Origin: Isoetes taiwanensis
Lineage: Eukaryota > Streptophyta > Lycopodiopsida > Isoetales > Isoetaceae
Assembly (NCBI GenBank): GCA_021234155.1
Contig: JAJEKV010000075.1
Span: 3,567,720-3,631,719, forward strand
Reading direction: 5' to 3'
Length of the DNA: 64,000 nucleotides
This document shows, in pieces, positions 1 through 14,010 of this stretch (its first letter is position 1; each line of letters begins with the position of its first letter). The position numbers and the translations under genes were made by a program. The notes beneath the pieces are model-generated. The model saw nothing but the letters and a program-made list of their open reading frames with translations, did no database searches and was not told the DNA's origin.

Positions 1-544
1 TCCTTCTGGAATTCTAAAAAAGAAGGAGGTATAATGCATAGCATTAGCCTTTTTAGGACCATTGCATGATTACAAAGAGCTAAAGGTTCTTGGGGTTAGT
101 TTGGTTGTCTTCATGGACGAGCTTAAAAAAGCCCTTTTAATTACTCCTCATCATCACCTGTCATTCCAAGTTAGGACCTTATAGCTACAACATTGTAATA
201 CTATAACCATAGGACAACTATGACCATAGGACAACTTTGTGTGTCAGGTGTTTCTATGTTGATTCAATTTTTCACTAACAATAATTTTGAAATGTGATCA
301 TATGGTACATGAGCCACATCCATAGATCAGCAAAGAACATGCCTCTAGATCTCTAATTCACGTACCATAAATTCATGGATCAAAGAATACGCCTATAGAC
401 TTAATCTACAGCCATATGAATACGCTCTCATCATGTTTCATGGTAATAAAAACAACCATGCTCTTTTGACCTTGTAATTTATAGTTGGCATTGGTAATTC
501 AACTAATTTACCATGACCATACCATGACCATGGTAATATGCGTA

Positions 545-835
545 TAACCGGACGTTGATTCACCACCAAGACTATGAGGCAATATGCCTAATGTCCGAAT
601 TGTACCATAAAATGCGCCCTCATTTAGTTGACAACTTCATCGCTATCGCTATGCGTTTGCAAGGTAACAATGGTTCGCAAACAAATGGATATCTTTCCTA
701 TCCATATCACATTACAGTTGATGAACTTAAGTGAAAATAAGTACCAAAGATTAGGCGCTTTCCAAAGCCAATCATAACTACACTGAAATATATCAAGTTT
801 CATGATGGTCAAGCAGATAATATATTGCAAGGTTC
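545..835 (-). pseudogene. Degenerate MFS transporter-like exons (copy 1)
   Basis: This is the counterpart of the better preserved exons at 46,900-47,297. On the minus strand it still reads a hydrophobic stretch resembling the transmembrane segment of the second copy (ATMILS, then a run of I, F and L residues), but stops and frame changes interrupt it. It is recognised only through alignment by eye to copy 2. The MFS label is therefore indirect, and a non-coding origin remains possible. Confidence 0.28.
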
Positions 836-3800
836 GACAATATCATGGTCGCTTATAAAGATAAAGAAAGCCGAGACATATATTATCGCAAGAACCTATC
901 TTCATTTCACATCTTCAATTCCCATGATAAAAAGCAAATTAAACACATGATTCCTCGTGATAAACTCGATAAACGTGATAGCTTACAATTGCCTTTACCG
1001 ACAATCCCATTCAGAATCATCAATTAAATAGAATGCCAAAAAGCACCTCAGAATTGAAAGATGAATTTCATAACTTAAATTTCATAAATGCAGAAATGTT
1101 AGTGCATCTAAACCTCGCGGATACATTTGTAGAAAGTCTAGTCAACATGCGTACTAATACCACTTGGTAGTTAAGCCCAAAACGCAGCCGTGAGAGAGAA
1201 AGAGTCACAACCAACATATTGATAAGCATACAATTTAATGGAAGTCCCTTCATTGATCTCTAGTTAAAGATGCAACAAACCCATCATCATCATAAACGTA
1301 TTAAAATGCGATGTAGATTTTCATGATCATCTAACCTTCTGCAAAAATATTCTACATAAAACAACAAAAGTTAAAAGGTGAAAAAACAGTGAAAACAAAT
1401 AAGCTCATATAATGCATGGCAAGATTACCAAGTAGGATTCTAGCAGGCTGTCAAAAGCATCTATCGAGTGAACTAGAGGTGACGATCCCTACCGGGACTA
1501 AGTAATAGCTTGACTTGCTCATATCATGATGAAATCATCAAGGATAGCTTTTGCGTAAACATTTTGGAGCATTTAGATCTCATCTTCATTCTAAAGTTAT
1601 GCCCCACTGCATAGGTTTCTGCTTCAATGTACCCATCAAATCCACACATGCACATACTTTTAATTCTTTTCTCCTTTACCCCAAAATAATTGATATTCCA
1701 ATCGTAATGGTTGCTTTTGCCAGCCAGAGGAAGGCAGCAACTTCTAAAGGAAGCCAATATTAGAGAAAAGAAGTGCGTACTCGCGTCTCAAGAACTTAAA
1801 AAGTATTTGCAATAATGGATAATAATATGTGGCCTAAATAAAGCTGAACCAAATATTTAATTTGTTCTTATGATCACGAGTTGGTTACTGTATACACTTT
1901 TACGACAGAGAGCCACCATAGTTGCTTAAACTTACCGCTTGGTAACAACATCCAGGATAAAATATGTTCTACTATAACTTAAAAGCAACATCATATTTGT
2001 TATTAGAGGATTAGGAAATCACTGCCGTGATTAAATAACAACAAAGCACTCCGCCATATAATCGAGAGATGAGCCGGGCAAAAATAGGACATACATGGAG
2101 GAGGTTTGAATGTTCCAAGATCATGTAGGAGGAGGAATCATACGACGATCATATAACCGAAAGCAAAATGCATCACCGTGGAATCATAACAAAATTTAAT
2201 TTAGCTCGAGTTCCTAGTAAACTAACTCTAGATACTACCTTCCCCAACGAGTAAATGGTGTGGACGGTTGGGCTTATTGCAATGTGTTTTCAAAGAAGGC
2301 GTTGACGGCATATCTGATAAGAATCATTTAGCCACTTTGTAAATCAAGCCGCCATTGTGCTAGCTTCATGTTAGTCGAGAACAACTTGCAAACAAATAAT
2401 TCATTGAACGTGATAATAACGCCCTCTTTAAATATTTTATGACATGCCACAAAGAACACTGCTTGAAATTATTCCTAGCCGCGATCTCTTGTTCTCGACC
2501 TCACACTGTGATTCTAGAGGAGGAGTCCTTTATCATAATGTAATTGTAATCAACTTTCTTCTCACCATTAAAATGTTATTTACGGGTCCCTCGTGGATTG
2601 GCACCACAAAGCACACCCTTCTCAAATCATGTCGCTCCATCGTACCATCTACCAGATAAGTATTTCGCAGATTCACAACAACATGATAAAACAATTATTG
2701 TAACACCTAACAAAAATTGATTATGCATTCAATCTATAAAGGTTCGTGATAAAGGTACAATAACTCGCGACTCAATCATCACAAGCTTGGTATCCTTATA
2801 TTTCAGCTGTGGAGTTTTAAATTGTTCACTATTCCAATAGTTTTAGCATCGCTAACGATAATCTACAGAATACATTTAACCGATAATCTACAAGAATACA
2901 TTTAACTAGTTATAATAAGGGATGACATCAAAGCATAATCAATGCCACAACTAACCTTGTCAAATGCAATGCTTAAAAGATCACCGCCATGAAGGAACAC
3001 CTAATTGCTATGTGTAAAAATATTTTGCTTCCAAACTCCATACCTAACCGCAAAATTTACATTCCACGAGTTATACCCAATGCTATTGACCCATAAATTA
3101 AAAAAGAAAAAGGAGCTAGAACGTAGATTCTATGTTTTCCATGGAAAGAATGCACTCCAAAGGCTTTGAAATGCTAGTTCCGCTCAAGGAAACAACAACC
3201 ATGATATCCATATGACAATAGGTCATCTCGAGGATGCATCCTTTCAAAAATCTTCCTCAAATAACGACAACCTAATCAAGTCCGGCTTCGTGCAAATATT
3301 AAATCATAATGTATTCTGTTACCAGCATGATCTTCAAATAGGTACCCTTTGGCAAATTCCAAATACATTATTCATGCCAAATGCTGCTAAATTCTTATGG
3401 CTTTTCTGGGCCATCACTTTAGAGCATGAAGATTTGAGTTAGAAGTGAGATCTTGCCTAACTGAATTTCTCTCATTGTTTCCAAATGATGCCAGTGTCCT
3501 GACACATCAAAATCAAACTAATACCAAAGCCGGACAAAATCGTATGGCCTAATAAAGAACAAGTAAACGATGAAAACCCTCATTAATCCTACTTCCGGAT
3601 ACATTAATGGCCATCGATTTTTGACAAAACACAAGATCCCAACCTACCCTGGGCATGCAGGAGCCGGATCGACGGCCGATTTGTATCAGCCTAAAAGGAT
3701 CTTACCTCCTCCGTCACCATTGCCGCCTCCAATCGACCGAATCCCAAGGAAAGCCATTGGGGCTTATCGTCAATTCCATGGAGAAATCGAATTGGGCTTT

Positions 3801-4149
3801 TGAGCCAGGCCGGCCCAAATCCGAGGATGGACGGTCGAGATGAAATGCCCCAATATAAGGGTCGTAGATTAAAAGCCTCCCAAACTGTACGCTAGATTCG
3901 TGTCATCACCGCGACCGCCCATCTCGTGATGGACGACTTCTACCAACATTTGAGACACTCATATAACATAGTTACTTAGGTAAACATCATGCCTCACTGG
4001 GCCCATCCTATAGATGAACGGTCGATCAATCTCTACCAACATGTTGGTAGAGCTCATAATTGTATATTGATGAGTGATAAATGCATATAAGAGATAAGAA
4101 AAATATAAGAGATAAGAGATATGCAAGGGTAAGTAAATTACTATCATAA

Positions 4150-4325
4150 TTAGTAACGGGTGCCCTCACGCTGTCAGTCTTTGTTAAAAATACATTAGGT
4201 TGTGGGATGTTACTAGAATGGGTGTACTGACGCTGCCTGCCTTTGTTCAAACTATAATAGTTGGGGATGTTAATATTAGACCTGCAGTTCGACGCCTAAG
4301 TTTAACAAGAATATATTAGGTTGGG
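4150..4325 (-). repeat. Degenerate trio of Helitron-like 3' ends (copy 1)
   Basis: This block corresponds to the three-unit 64 bp array at 50,567-50,758. Each unit has the form TTAG/CTAG, ACGGGTGCCC, a short stem-loop, then ATTAGGTTGGGGATGTTA. In this copy the hairpin stems are damaged (for example CCTCACGCTGTCAG in place of CCGACGTTGCCGG). Read on the minus strand, the intact version gives a GC-rich hairpin followed by CTAG and T, the known pattern of plant Helitron 3' ends. Confidence 0.55.
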
Positions 4326-5205
4326 ATGTTGTATTAGTGTCATTTTGCAAAAGAGCAAAAGAATCATCAAATAACATTAATGCAAAATGAAATTGTGCAT
4401 AGGAATGTAAGATACCTAAGCCATGAGCTGCTCTTTGGAGGCAAATGCTTTATTTCAAACTTGTGATTAAGTGGAACTCATTTAGTGTAGAATGCATGAT
4501 AATTTGTATGCCCTCGAAATGATAATAGATTGTAGCATCATATGTATACCTCAGATTGTGTCATGCATAGTTATAGTTGATGTAGTAGCAACTGCTAAGA
4601 ATGATAGATACCTATAATGTATATGTAGTTAAAAGAAGGAATAAGTACGATTTAAAGGCCTATATATAAAGGAAGGTCGACGATGCAAGATGTATCAAGC
4701 ATAAGGACATTAATGTCTCTAATAGCATGAAATTCATTGAATCAACTGCCTTGAATGCAAGATTATGACGACTAGTTGTCTTTATAGAAAGGAGTATGGG
4801 CATAATGTAAATCATCGAGCAGGAAATGTTGCAGTGTCTTGAAGCCCTCGAGGTTTGGTAGTATAACAAACTTATTTGATGTTGTTAGAAGTATAAGGCT
4901 ATTTGTCTATTGAAGTGGAAGTGCAGAGTTGATGACCATGGAAACAATTTAGAAACTTTTGTAAACACCCAATCTAAATCATAAACGCAAGGGAGATATA
5001 AAGACATCAAAGCATTCAAATGAAAAGGAGGATGCTAAAGTGCATGATGGTTTGTTGTTAAAGATTTTGCATGGAGCATTTCCTCGCTAAAGTACAAATT
5101 AGAAGTTGTTCCATGTCGCTTATGCTGCCAAGCATATTGTAAAACAATTTATGAGCATGGTAGTACATTGGTGTTTTTGTTTTTACGTCAAAGATGTTAT
5201 TACTA

Positions 5206-8200
5206 ATTACAGGGTCCGCGTGATGCATATGGAACATTGATCATTCTAATGTCCACCACAAATGCAAGATAGGGCCGACCATTGAGTTGAATTGGGGAAA
5301 TGGTCATGACTTTATTCTTCACCACGGGGCCCAATCTCTAATTTTGACTACCTTAACTCCTGCACCATTTTCATCGGACATCCCCGCTTCTCCTATCCAT
5401 TATATCGTGACCTTACCTTTGGAACCATAATTTTGTTTTCATATAATTGCACATTGTAGTAACACCTCATCAAGATTCTCATCGACTTCATCGCATTCTT
5501 TATCTATGGCGGTGAATTATCTTGGACTGGCCTTGACTGGCTAAGGTAGATATTTAACTTTTTCAACTTTTTCAACAATGTTCTTCTCGCTTTGCAAAGA
5601 CAACAAACTTACCAAATACTAATAAGGCCGAGTAATATTTTGACACTACCAAGTGCTTATCAAAGCACTTACTCTTATATGTATTTTCTACTTTGCTTTC
5701 TATGAGTGGCTTAACTATAAAGGCTCACTAAGATAAGTTGTACCTTTTCCTATAATTAATGAAAACCATTCACTCAAAAAAAAAAAAAAAAATTAGAGAA
5801 TAGATGCTTAAATTATAACCTTTGGAATTAGCTTTCCTGTGAGTGTCTTGGACTTCTTCCAACAACCATCTCTTGTCACCTTCCTTCCAAATACCATCTT
5901 CTTGTCAACCTTCTTCCTTGTCAGCCGTCAGTCTTGTCTACTCACTTTCCTTGCAATTGTCTTCTTTTCTCGCTACTACCTTCTTCCGCGACCGCATTTA
6001 GGAATCTCTTCTTTCTCCTCTCAATTGTATTCTTGCTTGTCTTGAGCCGCCAAGAGCTAATGTCTCAGACCGTGGTGGTAAATGAATCCACGATATGCTC
6101 GTAGGTTGGTAGAGGTAAATGGTAGACATTATCTCACTCAGACAAGAATCAATTTATATTTGCAGATATTACGGTATTAATAGCAATTCACATCCGCATA
6201 TGGGTTAACAACTGTGATTCACCTTCTCCAATATACTTGTAATAATTTGCCGTAAGAATGACTCTCTTGTTCATCAATTTTGATCCCCAAAGGATCCTTG
6301 AATGCCGCCCACTATGTGTTTAGGTTCGTGCATTTAACAATCCAGAAATCGATTCTTCATTATTGGCTCTTCCGTGATTGATGAGAGAGAGAAATTGTCT
6401 CCAACTTGCAATGTTCCTTGCCTAATCGACATCTCCCTTCATAATGAATGGAGCCGAATCGCGTGTCCTCCCTATTATCCCAGGCTTCCAACTCTAATAT
6501 GTATAACGCTTTCACCCTTTATGTGCTTGCACCTCGCCCATAATCCCATCCAAAGTTAAATGGAAAGTAAAAGCAAAGATAGAGACTCAGGCCACCATGG
6601 TAGGTCTGCTTTTACATTGGCCTCGATAGTATGAATGTTTTGTGCCCTCTTCAAGGTGTCACAAATATATATCACTTCCTACAAACCTCAATTTAACTTT
6701 ATGAGCCAAAATACCTCGAACACATTCATCACAATAGCATTAAAAAACACGATATATGTGCATGCTTCTAAATTTCTAGAATTTGATCATACTCTAGTGA
6801 TTAAGTTGTCTTCACACCTCTTTTTCACTTGGAAATACTCAAATCGTAAATTGTACAACGCCCTCTCAGATTCCTTAGAGGCTGCTCTCCCTCTTCAACA
6901 TTTCACCGTAGTATTCTCTTTATGACGCATTCAACACTGCCATGCTCCCCTTGCCATGGCAAGATGCAAAGAAATTCCAATTTTACATCTTAATGATTAG
7001 ATTGATAAAATCTTCCTAGGTGGTAAAAGGACCTAGAGGATTTGAATTGTACCACAAGGCAACCATCGCACTGCAGTCACATGGTTTGTGTAGCATATAC
7101 CTTTTCCTTCAAGTAATTGGCATGCTTCAGAGGCGTTGTTGTACTTAATAAGCTATCATGCTTTCATCGCCCTGATATGTAAAGTGAGTCTCTTTTCACC
7201 AACTTACGACATCGCCAATTGAAAAGATTTGAGTCTCGCTTTCTTTGCATGTCCGTGGCATGTGCACTAGTATAGAACATCATCATTCCTCCAATGCATC
7301 AGTCTGGATCTCCCTGGCCGGAATTTTGAACGATAGCTCTCAAGAAAGTCTATAATGATACAATAAAGATTCCTCGAAATGTTTGCAAGCATTCCCTAAA
7401 CCGGACCGGCTCGCCACCTTGCCATATACTCATGGGGATAAATTGTTTGATAACCGTGATCAAAGATGCTCCATAAATTAGTTGTAATCGACGTGCTCTT
7501 ATAAGCCAACTTCATAACATCCTTCAAGGGTGACCATCGCTTCTCCCTTTGCCCGTGATTCTCCTTACGCGGAGTTTCAAGCGACCGCGAATGTAAGAGC
7601 AATGTAAAGGTCATAATCATATTTTAAGTTCACATTTAAGAAAAATCGCTATGTACTAATTAATTGAAGCTCATGTCAACATACTAGGCAAAAAGAGCTA
7701 CCACTCGATCCCATGTTCTCTCTCGCTATTGGTTCATCTTGTGGTCGAGCAACAATTTGAAAGACACTAGAGAGCACAGACAAGAAGGCAACAAACCGCC
7801 ATGAACAACCTTTTCCACTCAAGTTACCATCGTTTCAAAGATATTTGCAACAAATACTCTTGTTTAGCAACCCAAGTGTCCATAAGCCGATCCCGGTCTT
7901 GTTTAGCAACCCTATGCAAGCAACACTTACAAGAACAACTCTATAAATACTTAAAACATGCTACCTTATAAGATCAAATAACCTCAACGACCTAGCCGAG
8001 CATCCCGCAGATCTACAAACTCTAAAGATCAAAGAAAAGAATATCAATGCATGTAACTAATTGAATGCTCACCTTCTCGTTCTTCCAATCAAGCTTGATT
8101 GACTTGCTCCTCTCTTTGGGACATTCTTTGAACGCATTTCAAATTCATTAAGCATTACAATCCATGGTCAAAACATGTAGATTCTTTATACTAAGCCGCC

Positions 8201-9735
8201 GACTCTGGCCCCCAGATTACACTATAGTTTTCCACATTTCAATCGGTGCCGTTGAAAGTATGATTGTCACAGACATATTGGGCCCTGACCAGATATTACA
8301 TTTGCATGTACACCTAACACCATGCATGTTAGAATCTCGTCTCGCCTTTGCTGATTGCCCAATAAATCTATCTGCATGTGGTATATGCAAAGCAGCTAGG
8401 TCTCCCTCTCTTTAAGCCTTTTACAACTTAGGCTTCAAAGTCTGAACAACCCGAGACTCTATTTTCATGGTTCCGATATTGATGCTTAAACTCCTCCTAT
8501 AAAACGTGACTGAAGTCGTGTAATAAACAATATACATTTAGAGAAGCTTTTATTGTGAAAACATAAGCATTTACATACCCTCACTCTCCTCCAAATAATG
8601 AAGTGGTTGTAGTTATAAGGCTTGGGAATCTTGTCACCATTATTATTCCCTCCTCACCCCCATAACTTGCCTTTTATTTGGGCATACCCTAGTTTCAAAC
8701 TAAAGTTGTATACCTTCTCGCGATCTTCATCCGATAGTCTCATTAACTGTGATTTCCTTTTGAACATAGACCAATGGCCTCCCAAATTCAGAACTTCCTC
8801 CTCGGCCCAATGGCATAGACACTTTCTTCCTCATGTTCAAAACCTTGCAACTGGACGGTTGGTAGATCCATTAACCGCCATCATCAACGCTGATTGATGT
8901 CTTGTGTCCTAGCACGCTATTAGCTTCAAGAGTTTCCTTCATATTCTCAACAACATGTTGGTACACTTGTAATTTCTGTTTCCAATGATCCCAAACTCGT
9001 AGGTGTTCAAATTCTCGATATGATTTCCTGCCTATCGCCAGATGTACCTTTGAGGCAAAAACCTTGTTGATGTGATCAACAATAATTCTAACATGTTTTT
9101 ACCGTACTCAAATTCTTCCTTCACCTTTGTTTGCCTCTCTAAAGCCAACTTTTCAGACTCCTCTTCCCTCTTTCTTTGCAATTTCCTTTAGCAGATAAAA
9201 TTTTCCGCATGATAGGAGAAATGCACTGCAAACTTCTCTTGCACTCAACCAAACATACCCGAGGGTTTCAGAACCTTGTCATCAAGAATTGAGATAAGAC
9301 ACCAGACATGTCTCCATTGATGGATTTCAAATTGCATGCCATTGCAAATAATCTTCCTCTTCATCCACACTCAAAATTTGAATTCTATCTTGATGTCAAT
9401 TCCCAGTGAGAAGCAAGTTCTTCTGATCTTGGCCTCCAAATCGAAAGTGGCAACTTAAAGACATACCTTGCAACCAGATCCATTCAATTCCAAAATGAAA
9501 ATGACATAACCAAGAATTGTCCATTCGACGGCTTCTAGACCGAAGAGCGAGAACTAGCCTCCGAGTTTGGATCAATGACATGGCCAACTAACTTCCTAAA
9601 TTGGGGGAGGATTTGGCTCTTCCTACCGGCCCTAAGAAATACTCTAATGGTGACGCCAAACCTAGTTCAAGGGTCCAAAATATTCATAGGAAAGTACTTG
9701 GCACCCTAAAGTTAATTATATGTCGTTGACAAAAA
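5206..9735. other. Gene-poor degenerate sequence
   Basis: No intact gene is seen. A run of 17 A residues occurs near 5,777-5,793 and could mark an old retrotransposed 3' end, but no coding remnant was recognised in front of it. From about 7,400 to 9,590 the minus strand has short patches of protein-like reading frame, entered separately below. The rest is AT-rich with many stops in all frames. Confidence 0.5.
8600..9590 (-). pseudogene. Unidentified broken coding region, minus strand
   Basis: Read on the minus strand, several patches look like coding sequence interrupted by frameshifts. One patch reads LSDEDREKVYNFSLKLGYAQ. An upstream patch (about 9,110-9,200) is charged and helix-like, with EEESEKLALERQTKVKEEF, as in a coiled coil. 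Another near 9,280-9,350 contains HQWRHVWCLISILDDKVLK. I do not recognise the family. It may be the remains of a transposon gene, because such patches extend irregularly down to about 7,400 (LKDVMKLAYKSTSITTNLW). No start, end or splice structure can be defined. Confidence 0.25.
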
Positions 9736-9739
9736 ATAA

Positions 9740-12345
9740 CCCCCACCTCCACGCCACCCTAATGATAAACCTAACACTATGGGTATATCGATGATATACC
9801 AATGGTATAAAATACTCTGCATATTTATACCAATGGTATGTGATTAAAACCCTATTTATGAATTCCATGGTATGTGGTTCCAAGCCATGGTTTGTGTCCA
9901 TAAAACCACTAGTCTGGCCCGTGATAAACCACTAGTCTCAAGGTCCGTATTAAAACCATTGGGGTGGGACAACGGAATTGTGTATAAATACTAAGGTATC
10001 AATACTTGTTGTATTTATACCCATGTTATGTGTGATTCCAAGCCATACTCATACATTGTCCGTGATAAACCACAAGTTTCAGTCTCAGATAAACCACTAG
10101 TCCAGGTCCAGATAAACCACTAGTCCTGTCCGTGATAAACCATAATGGGGTAGATATTGGAATTGAGAGTAAATACTCAAGGTATCAATACTTGCTGCTG
10201 TATTTTATACCCATGTTATGTGATTCCAAGCCATACTCATACATTGGGTCCGTGATAAACCACTAACCAGGTCCGTGATAAACCACTAATCATGGTCCGC
10301 ATTAAACCATAATGGGTAGACATTGAATTGAGTATAAATAATTAAGGTATCAATACTTGTTGTATTTATACCCATGGTATTATCTAAAGCCATACTCATA
10401 CATTGTCCGATAAAACCACTAGTCCGTGGTCCAGATAAACCACTAGTCCAGGTCCGCATAAACCAATGGGTAGACATTGAATTGAGTATAAATACTCAAG
10501 GTATCAATACTTGTTGTATTTATGCCCAAGGTATGTGATTCCAAGCCATACTCATATCGCTAGTCCGTAGATAAACCACAAGTTTGTGTCCGATAAACCA
10601 CTAGTCCGGTAGTCCAGATAAACCAATGGGTAGATATTGAATTGAGTATAACACTCAAGGTATCAATACTCTGGTGGCATAGTATGATCTCCAAGCCATA
10701 CTCATACATTGTCCGTGATAAAACCACTAGTCCAGGTCCGTGACAAACCAATGGGTAGACATTGACTTTATATAACACCAAGGTATCAATATTTGTTGTA
10801 TTTATACCTGCTGCATGTGATTCCACCATCCCTCACATTGTCCGTATTAAACCAATTAGTTTGTGTCCGTATAAACCACAAGTTTGTGTCCGTGATAAAC
10901 CACTAGTCCGTGGTCCAGACAAACCAATGGGTACACATTGAACTGAGTATAACACCATGTATCAATACTTGCTGTATTTATACCCATGGTATGTGATTCC
11001 AAGCCATACCATATCGCTATCCGATAAACCACAAGCTTCCAGGTCCGTGATAAACCACTAGTCCAGGTCCGTGATAAACCAATGGGGCATACATTGAATT
11101 GAGTATAAATACTCAAGGTATCAATACTTGTTGTATTTATACCTATGCATGGAATGATTCCAAGCCGCATCACGTTGTCCGATAAACCACAAGTTTTGTG
11201 TCCAGATAAACCACTAGTCTCAGGTCCGTATAAACCAATGGGTAGATATTGAATTGAGTATAAATGATTCAAGGTATCAATGCTTGGTGGTTTTATACCC
11301 ATGGCATGTGACCTGCCTACACCATACATTGGTCCGATAAACCACTAGCTTCAGTCCAGATAGCACTAGTCCTGCGGTCCAGATAAACCACTGGGTCTCA
11401 GGTCCGCACACAAACCAATGGGTAGACATTGGAATTGAGCATAAATACCAAGGTATCATCATTCTGTTGTATTTATACCCAAGGCATGCGGATTCTATGC
11501 CATCCCCTCACATTACTGGGTCCGTGATAAACCACTACTTTGTGTCCAGATAAACCACTAGTCCGTCCGCACAAAACCAATGGGGTACACATTGGAATTG
11601 AATATAAATACCACTCAGATCAATACTTGTTGCATTTATACCTACGGTAATGTGATTCCAAGCCATACTCATACGCTGTCCATAAACCACAAGTTTGTGT
11701 CCGTGATAAAACCATTACGTTCAGGTCCGTGATAAACCAATGGGGTACACACATTGAATTGGAGTATAAATACTCAAGGTATCAATACTTGTTGTATTTA
11801 TACCATGGTATGTGATTCCAAGCCATACTCACGCTTGTCCGTGATAAACCACTAGTCCAGGTCCAGATAGTCCACTAGTCTCAGGTCCGCATAAACCAAT
11901 GGGGTATTACATTGAATTGAGTATAAATACTCAAGGTATCAATACTTGTTGTATTTATACCCATGGTATGTGATTCCAAGCCATACTATACGTTACCCAT
12001 GGTATGTGATTCTAAGCCCCCACTTTTGTGTCCAGATAAAACCACTAGTTTGTGTCCGATAAACCACTAGTCTCAGGTCCAGATAAACCATTGGGGTGGA
12101 TAATAATGGAATTGTGTATAAAATACTAAGGGTGTAAATACTTGCGTATTTTATACCCATGGTATTAAAATTCCAAGCCATACCTCTACATTGTCCGTGA
12201 TAAACCACTAGTTTGTGTCCGAGCAAACCCAATGGGGTAGACATTGAGTTGGGTATAATACTCAAGCGATAAATACTTCTGTGTATTTATACCCATGGTA
12301 CGCCATTCCATATACTTTATACATTGTCTAGGATAAACCAAGACT
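9740..12345. repeat. Satellite array, about 160 bp units with nested 20 bp subrepeats
   Basis: About 16 diverged units are recognisable by the landmark GGTATGTGATTCCAAGCCAT, recurring at roughly 150-180 bp intervals (for example near 10,025, 10,214, 10,530, 10,990, 11,650, 11,806 and 11,965). Each unit has a fixed part of about 95 bp (AATGGGTAGACATTGAATTG, ACTCAAGGTATCAATACTTG, TTGTATTTATACCCATGG) followed by one to four copies of a 20-24 bp subrepeat of the form GTCCGTGATAAACCACTAGT. The variable subrepeat number explains the variable unit length. The subrepeat differs at one spot (CCGTGATAAACC, CCAGATAAACC, CCGATAAACC, CCGCATAAACC), which may be sequencing error. Apparent open frames through the array are by-products. 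Confidence 0.93.
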
Positions 12346-12599
12346 TTTTATAACATAAACATGAAACTTCTTTATAACGTAAATTACGAGACTTTTTATA
12401 ACAAAGAACGCTACCTCATGGTGGTATGCCTAGGAAATGCATGGCCAATGTATCCCCGCCGAAGTCTTCCGGTCATCATTCGAGGACACATCAACGATAA
12501 CGGAACATTCTTTACACTCTTGGTTCGTGGTCTCACGTGCCGGGTGCTCTTGAATCAACATCGCTAATCATATGACTTCCTGACATCCTCAACAGCTAC

Positions 12600-12911
12600 A
12601 TCCGTACACCGATGGTAGTCTCCACATCTTGTCATCCAATGTATCGTGATAGGGTTGATCGCACTTCAGGACTTCCCCGATCGTATCCTTCTTCGTCAGC
12701 TCCTCGCAGATACATTTTCTCAAGCAGCTTTTGTGTGTTGCCTTCTGCATTACGGTCCATAGCTAGCAAATACTTCAAAGCCTTGCCCTCGATAATAGAC
12801 TTCTTCAATTCACCAAGAATGCCCTTCGGGTTGGCCTCGTTAAGGTCAATGACCGAGGCCTGTGGGTCTCTCTCAATTCCCCATTCTCCACTTGCCCCGC
12901 ATGAACCATGA
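12600..12911 (-). pseudogene. Unidentified coding remnant, minus strand
   Basis: The minus strand reads open for about 80 codons with protein-like composition, including ERDPQASVIDLNEANPKGIL, then KSIIEGKALKYLLAMDRNAE and QKLLEKMYLRGADEEGYDRG. Codon-like structure is lost beyond 12,600, where stops appear. A preceding minus-strand exon around 13,000-13,070 (LRMSHPLE, LADCNIKTF) ending at a possible GTAAGC donor could belong to the same gene. I do not recognise the family. It directly borders the satellite, so a fragment carried by a transposon is plausible. Confidence 0.4.
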
Positions 12912-13774
12912 GGGACTGGGTGAAAAGATTAATAATATGAAAGTAGAACATGAATAAGAAGGAAGACAAGAACATGCTTACTGAATGTTTTGATGTTACA
13001 GTCGGCGAGATCTAGCCCTACATCCTCTCAATTTCATTCAAGTGGATGAGACATTCTCAAGACTATGGGCCGATGGCACGCTTCACGGTCAGTTTGCTCG
13101 TCCCTCACCATCCGGCCACTTCATTTTGAACAAGTAGCGTGCTGAACCTCGAATCGCTAATCAACTCAACCGCAACCAACCAAGAATAACTAAGAATAAC
13201 TAAGGGGTATATATAGCTTGGAGGCGCATGGATGGGCTGATGGCTATGAGATGGAGGGTATATATAGCTTCCGCTAGAAAGAACTCATAGAAAGAACCGC
13301 TATTTGGAATATTCCCTTCTATGTCATTCGGGTTAATTCAATTAGCTGCAAGGAGTTGAAATAGCTTTGAAATTCAAATACAACTTTGTTTTGATATTTA
13401 AATTCAACGGAGGGGATTAGTTTGGAAAATGAAATAAATGGCAATTATTATTTAAATTGAAATGGGGAGGGGAGTACAACGAATCCAAGATTTTGGGGCA
13501 GGAACGGCTCAAGGCTGATCCCGAATCTGATTCCTAGGTATGGAGTTTCTCGATCTAATGGCATTTAATGCTTGTCGCCGTAATTCGCCCGTCAGGAGCA
13601 AGAATGATTAACTTTGCCTCCGTCCTAAAACCACTGTGATGGGTCAAGTGGATGGCCGAAATGGATGGGCCATCATGGCGACATGGATGGGCGGATGGCT
13701 ATGGATGGGGGCTGCTGGATGTCCAAAACTAATCGAAAATGTCCCGATAAACCGTATCCCATCAGAGATATATC

Positions 13775-14010
13775 GCATCATTTTGAAGCTAATGGAAACT
13801 CGATTCATGTAAATAAATCATCAATTAGACTCCTTTATAAACATGCTTTTGCTGTGACCACTCACAAATAGAAGCCCCGAATTGCCATTATATGGCTATC
13901 ACATCATTTGAAGCTAACGGAAAACTCGATTCACGGAAGAAATCATTGATTGAACTCCTTTATAAATATGCTTTTACAGACTGTCAAATAGAAGCCCGAC
14001 GAATTGTTAC
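13775..14010. repeat. Two-copy tandem duplication of about 116 bp
   Basis: The first copy starts CATCATTTTGAAGCTAATGG and ends near AAGCCCCGAATTG. The second starts CATCATTTGAAGCTAACGG and ends near GAAGCCCGACGAATTG. They share ACTCGATTCA, AAATCAT and ACTCCTTTATAAA in the same order. No coding potential is apparent. Confidence 0.85.

Larger units (their letters stand above)
1..5205. repeat. Segmental duplication, copy 1
   Basis: This block matches 46,345-51,650 in the same orientation over its whole length, starting with the shared string GGAATTCTAAAAAAGAAGGA and ending near TTGGTGTTTTTGTTTTTAC. Its left edge is cut by the window. The copies differ by many small insertions, deletions and substitutions, often at CTG/CAG-like positions. 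Copy 1 contains remnants of a possible membrane-transporter exon (see 545-835) and degenerate Helitron-type 3' ends. No intact gene is visible. Whether it arose by DNA duplication or as part of a large transposon cannot be decided from the window. Confidence 0.9.

Noticed and set aside
10856-11329. 157-codon minus-strand open frame
   Set aside because: It runs through satellite units and simply translates the repeat.
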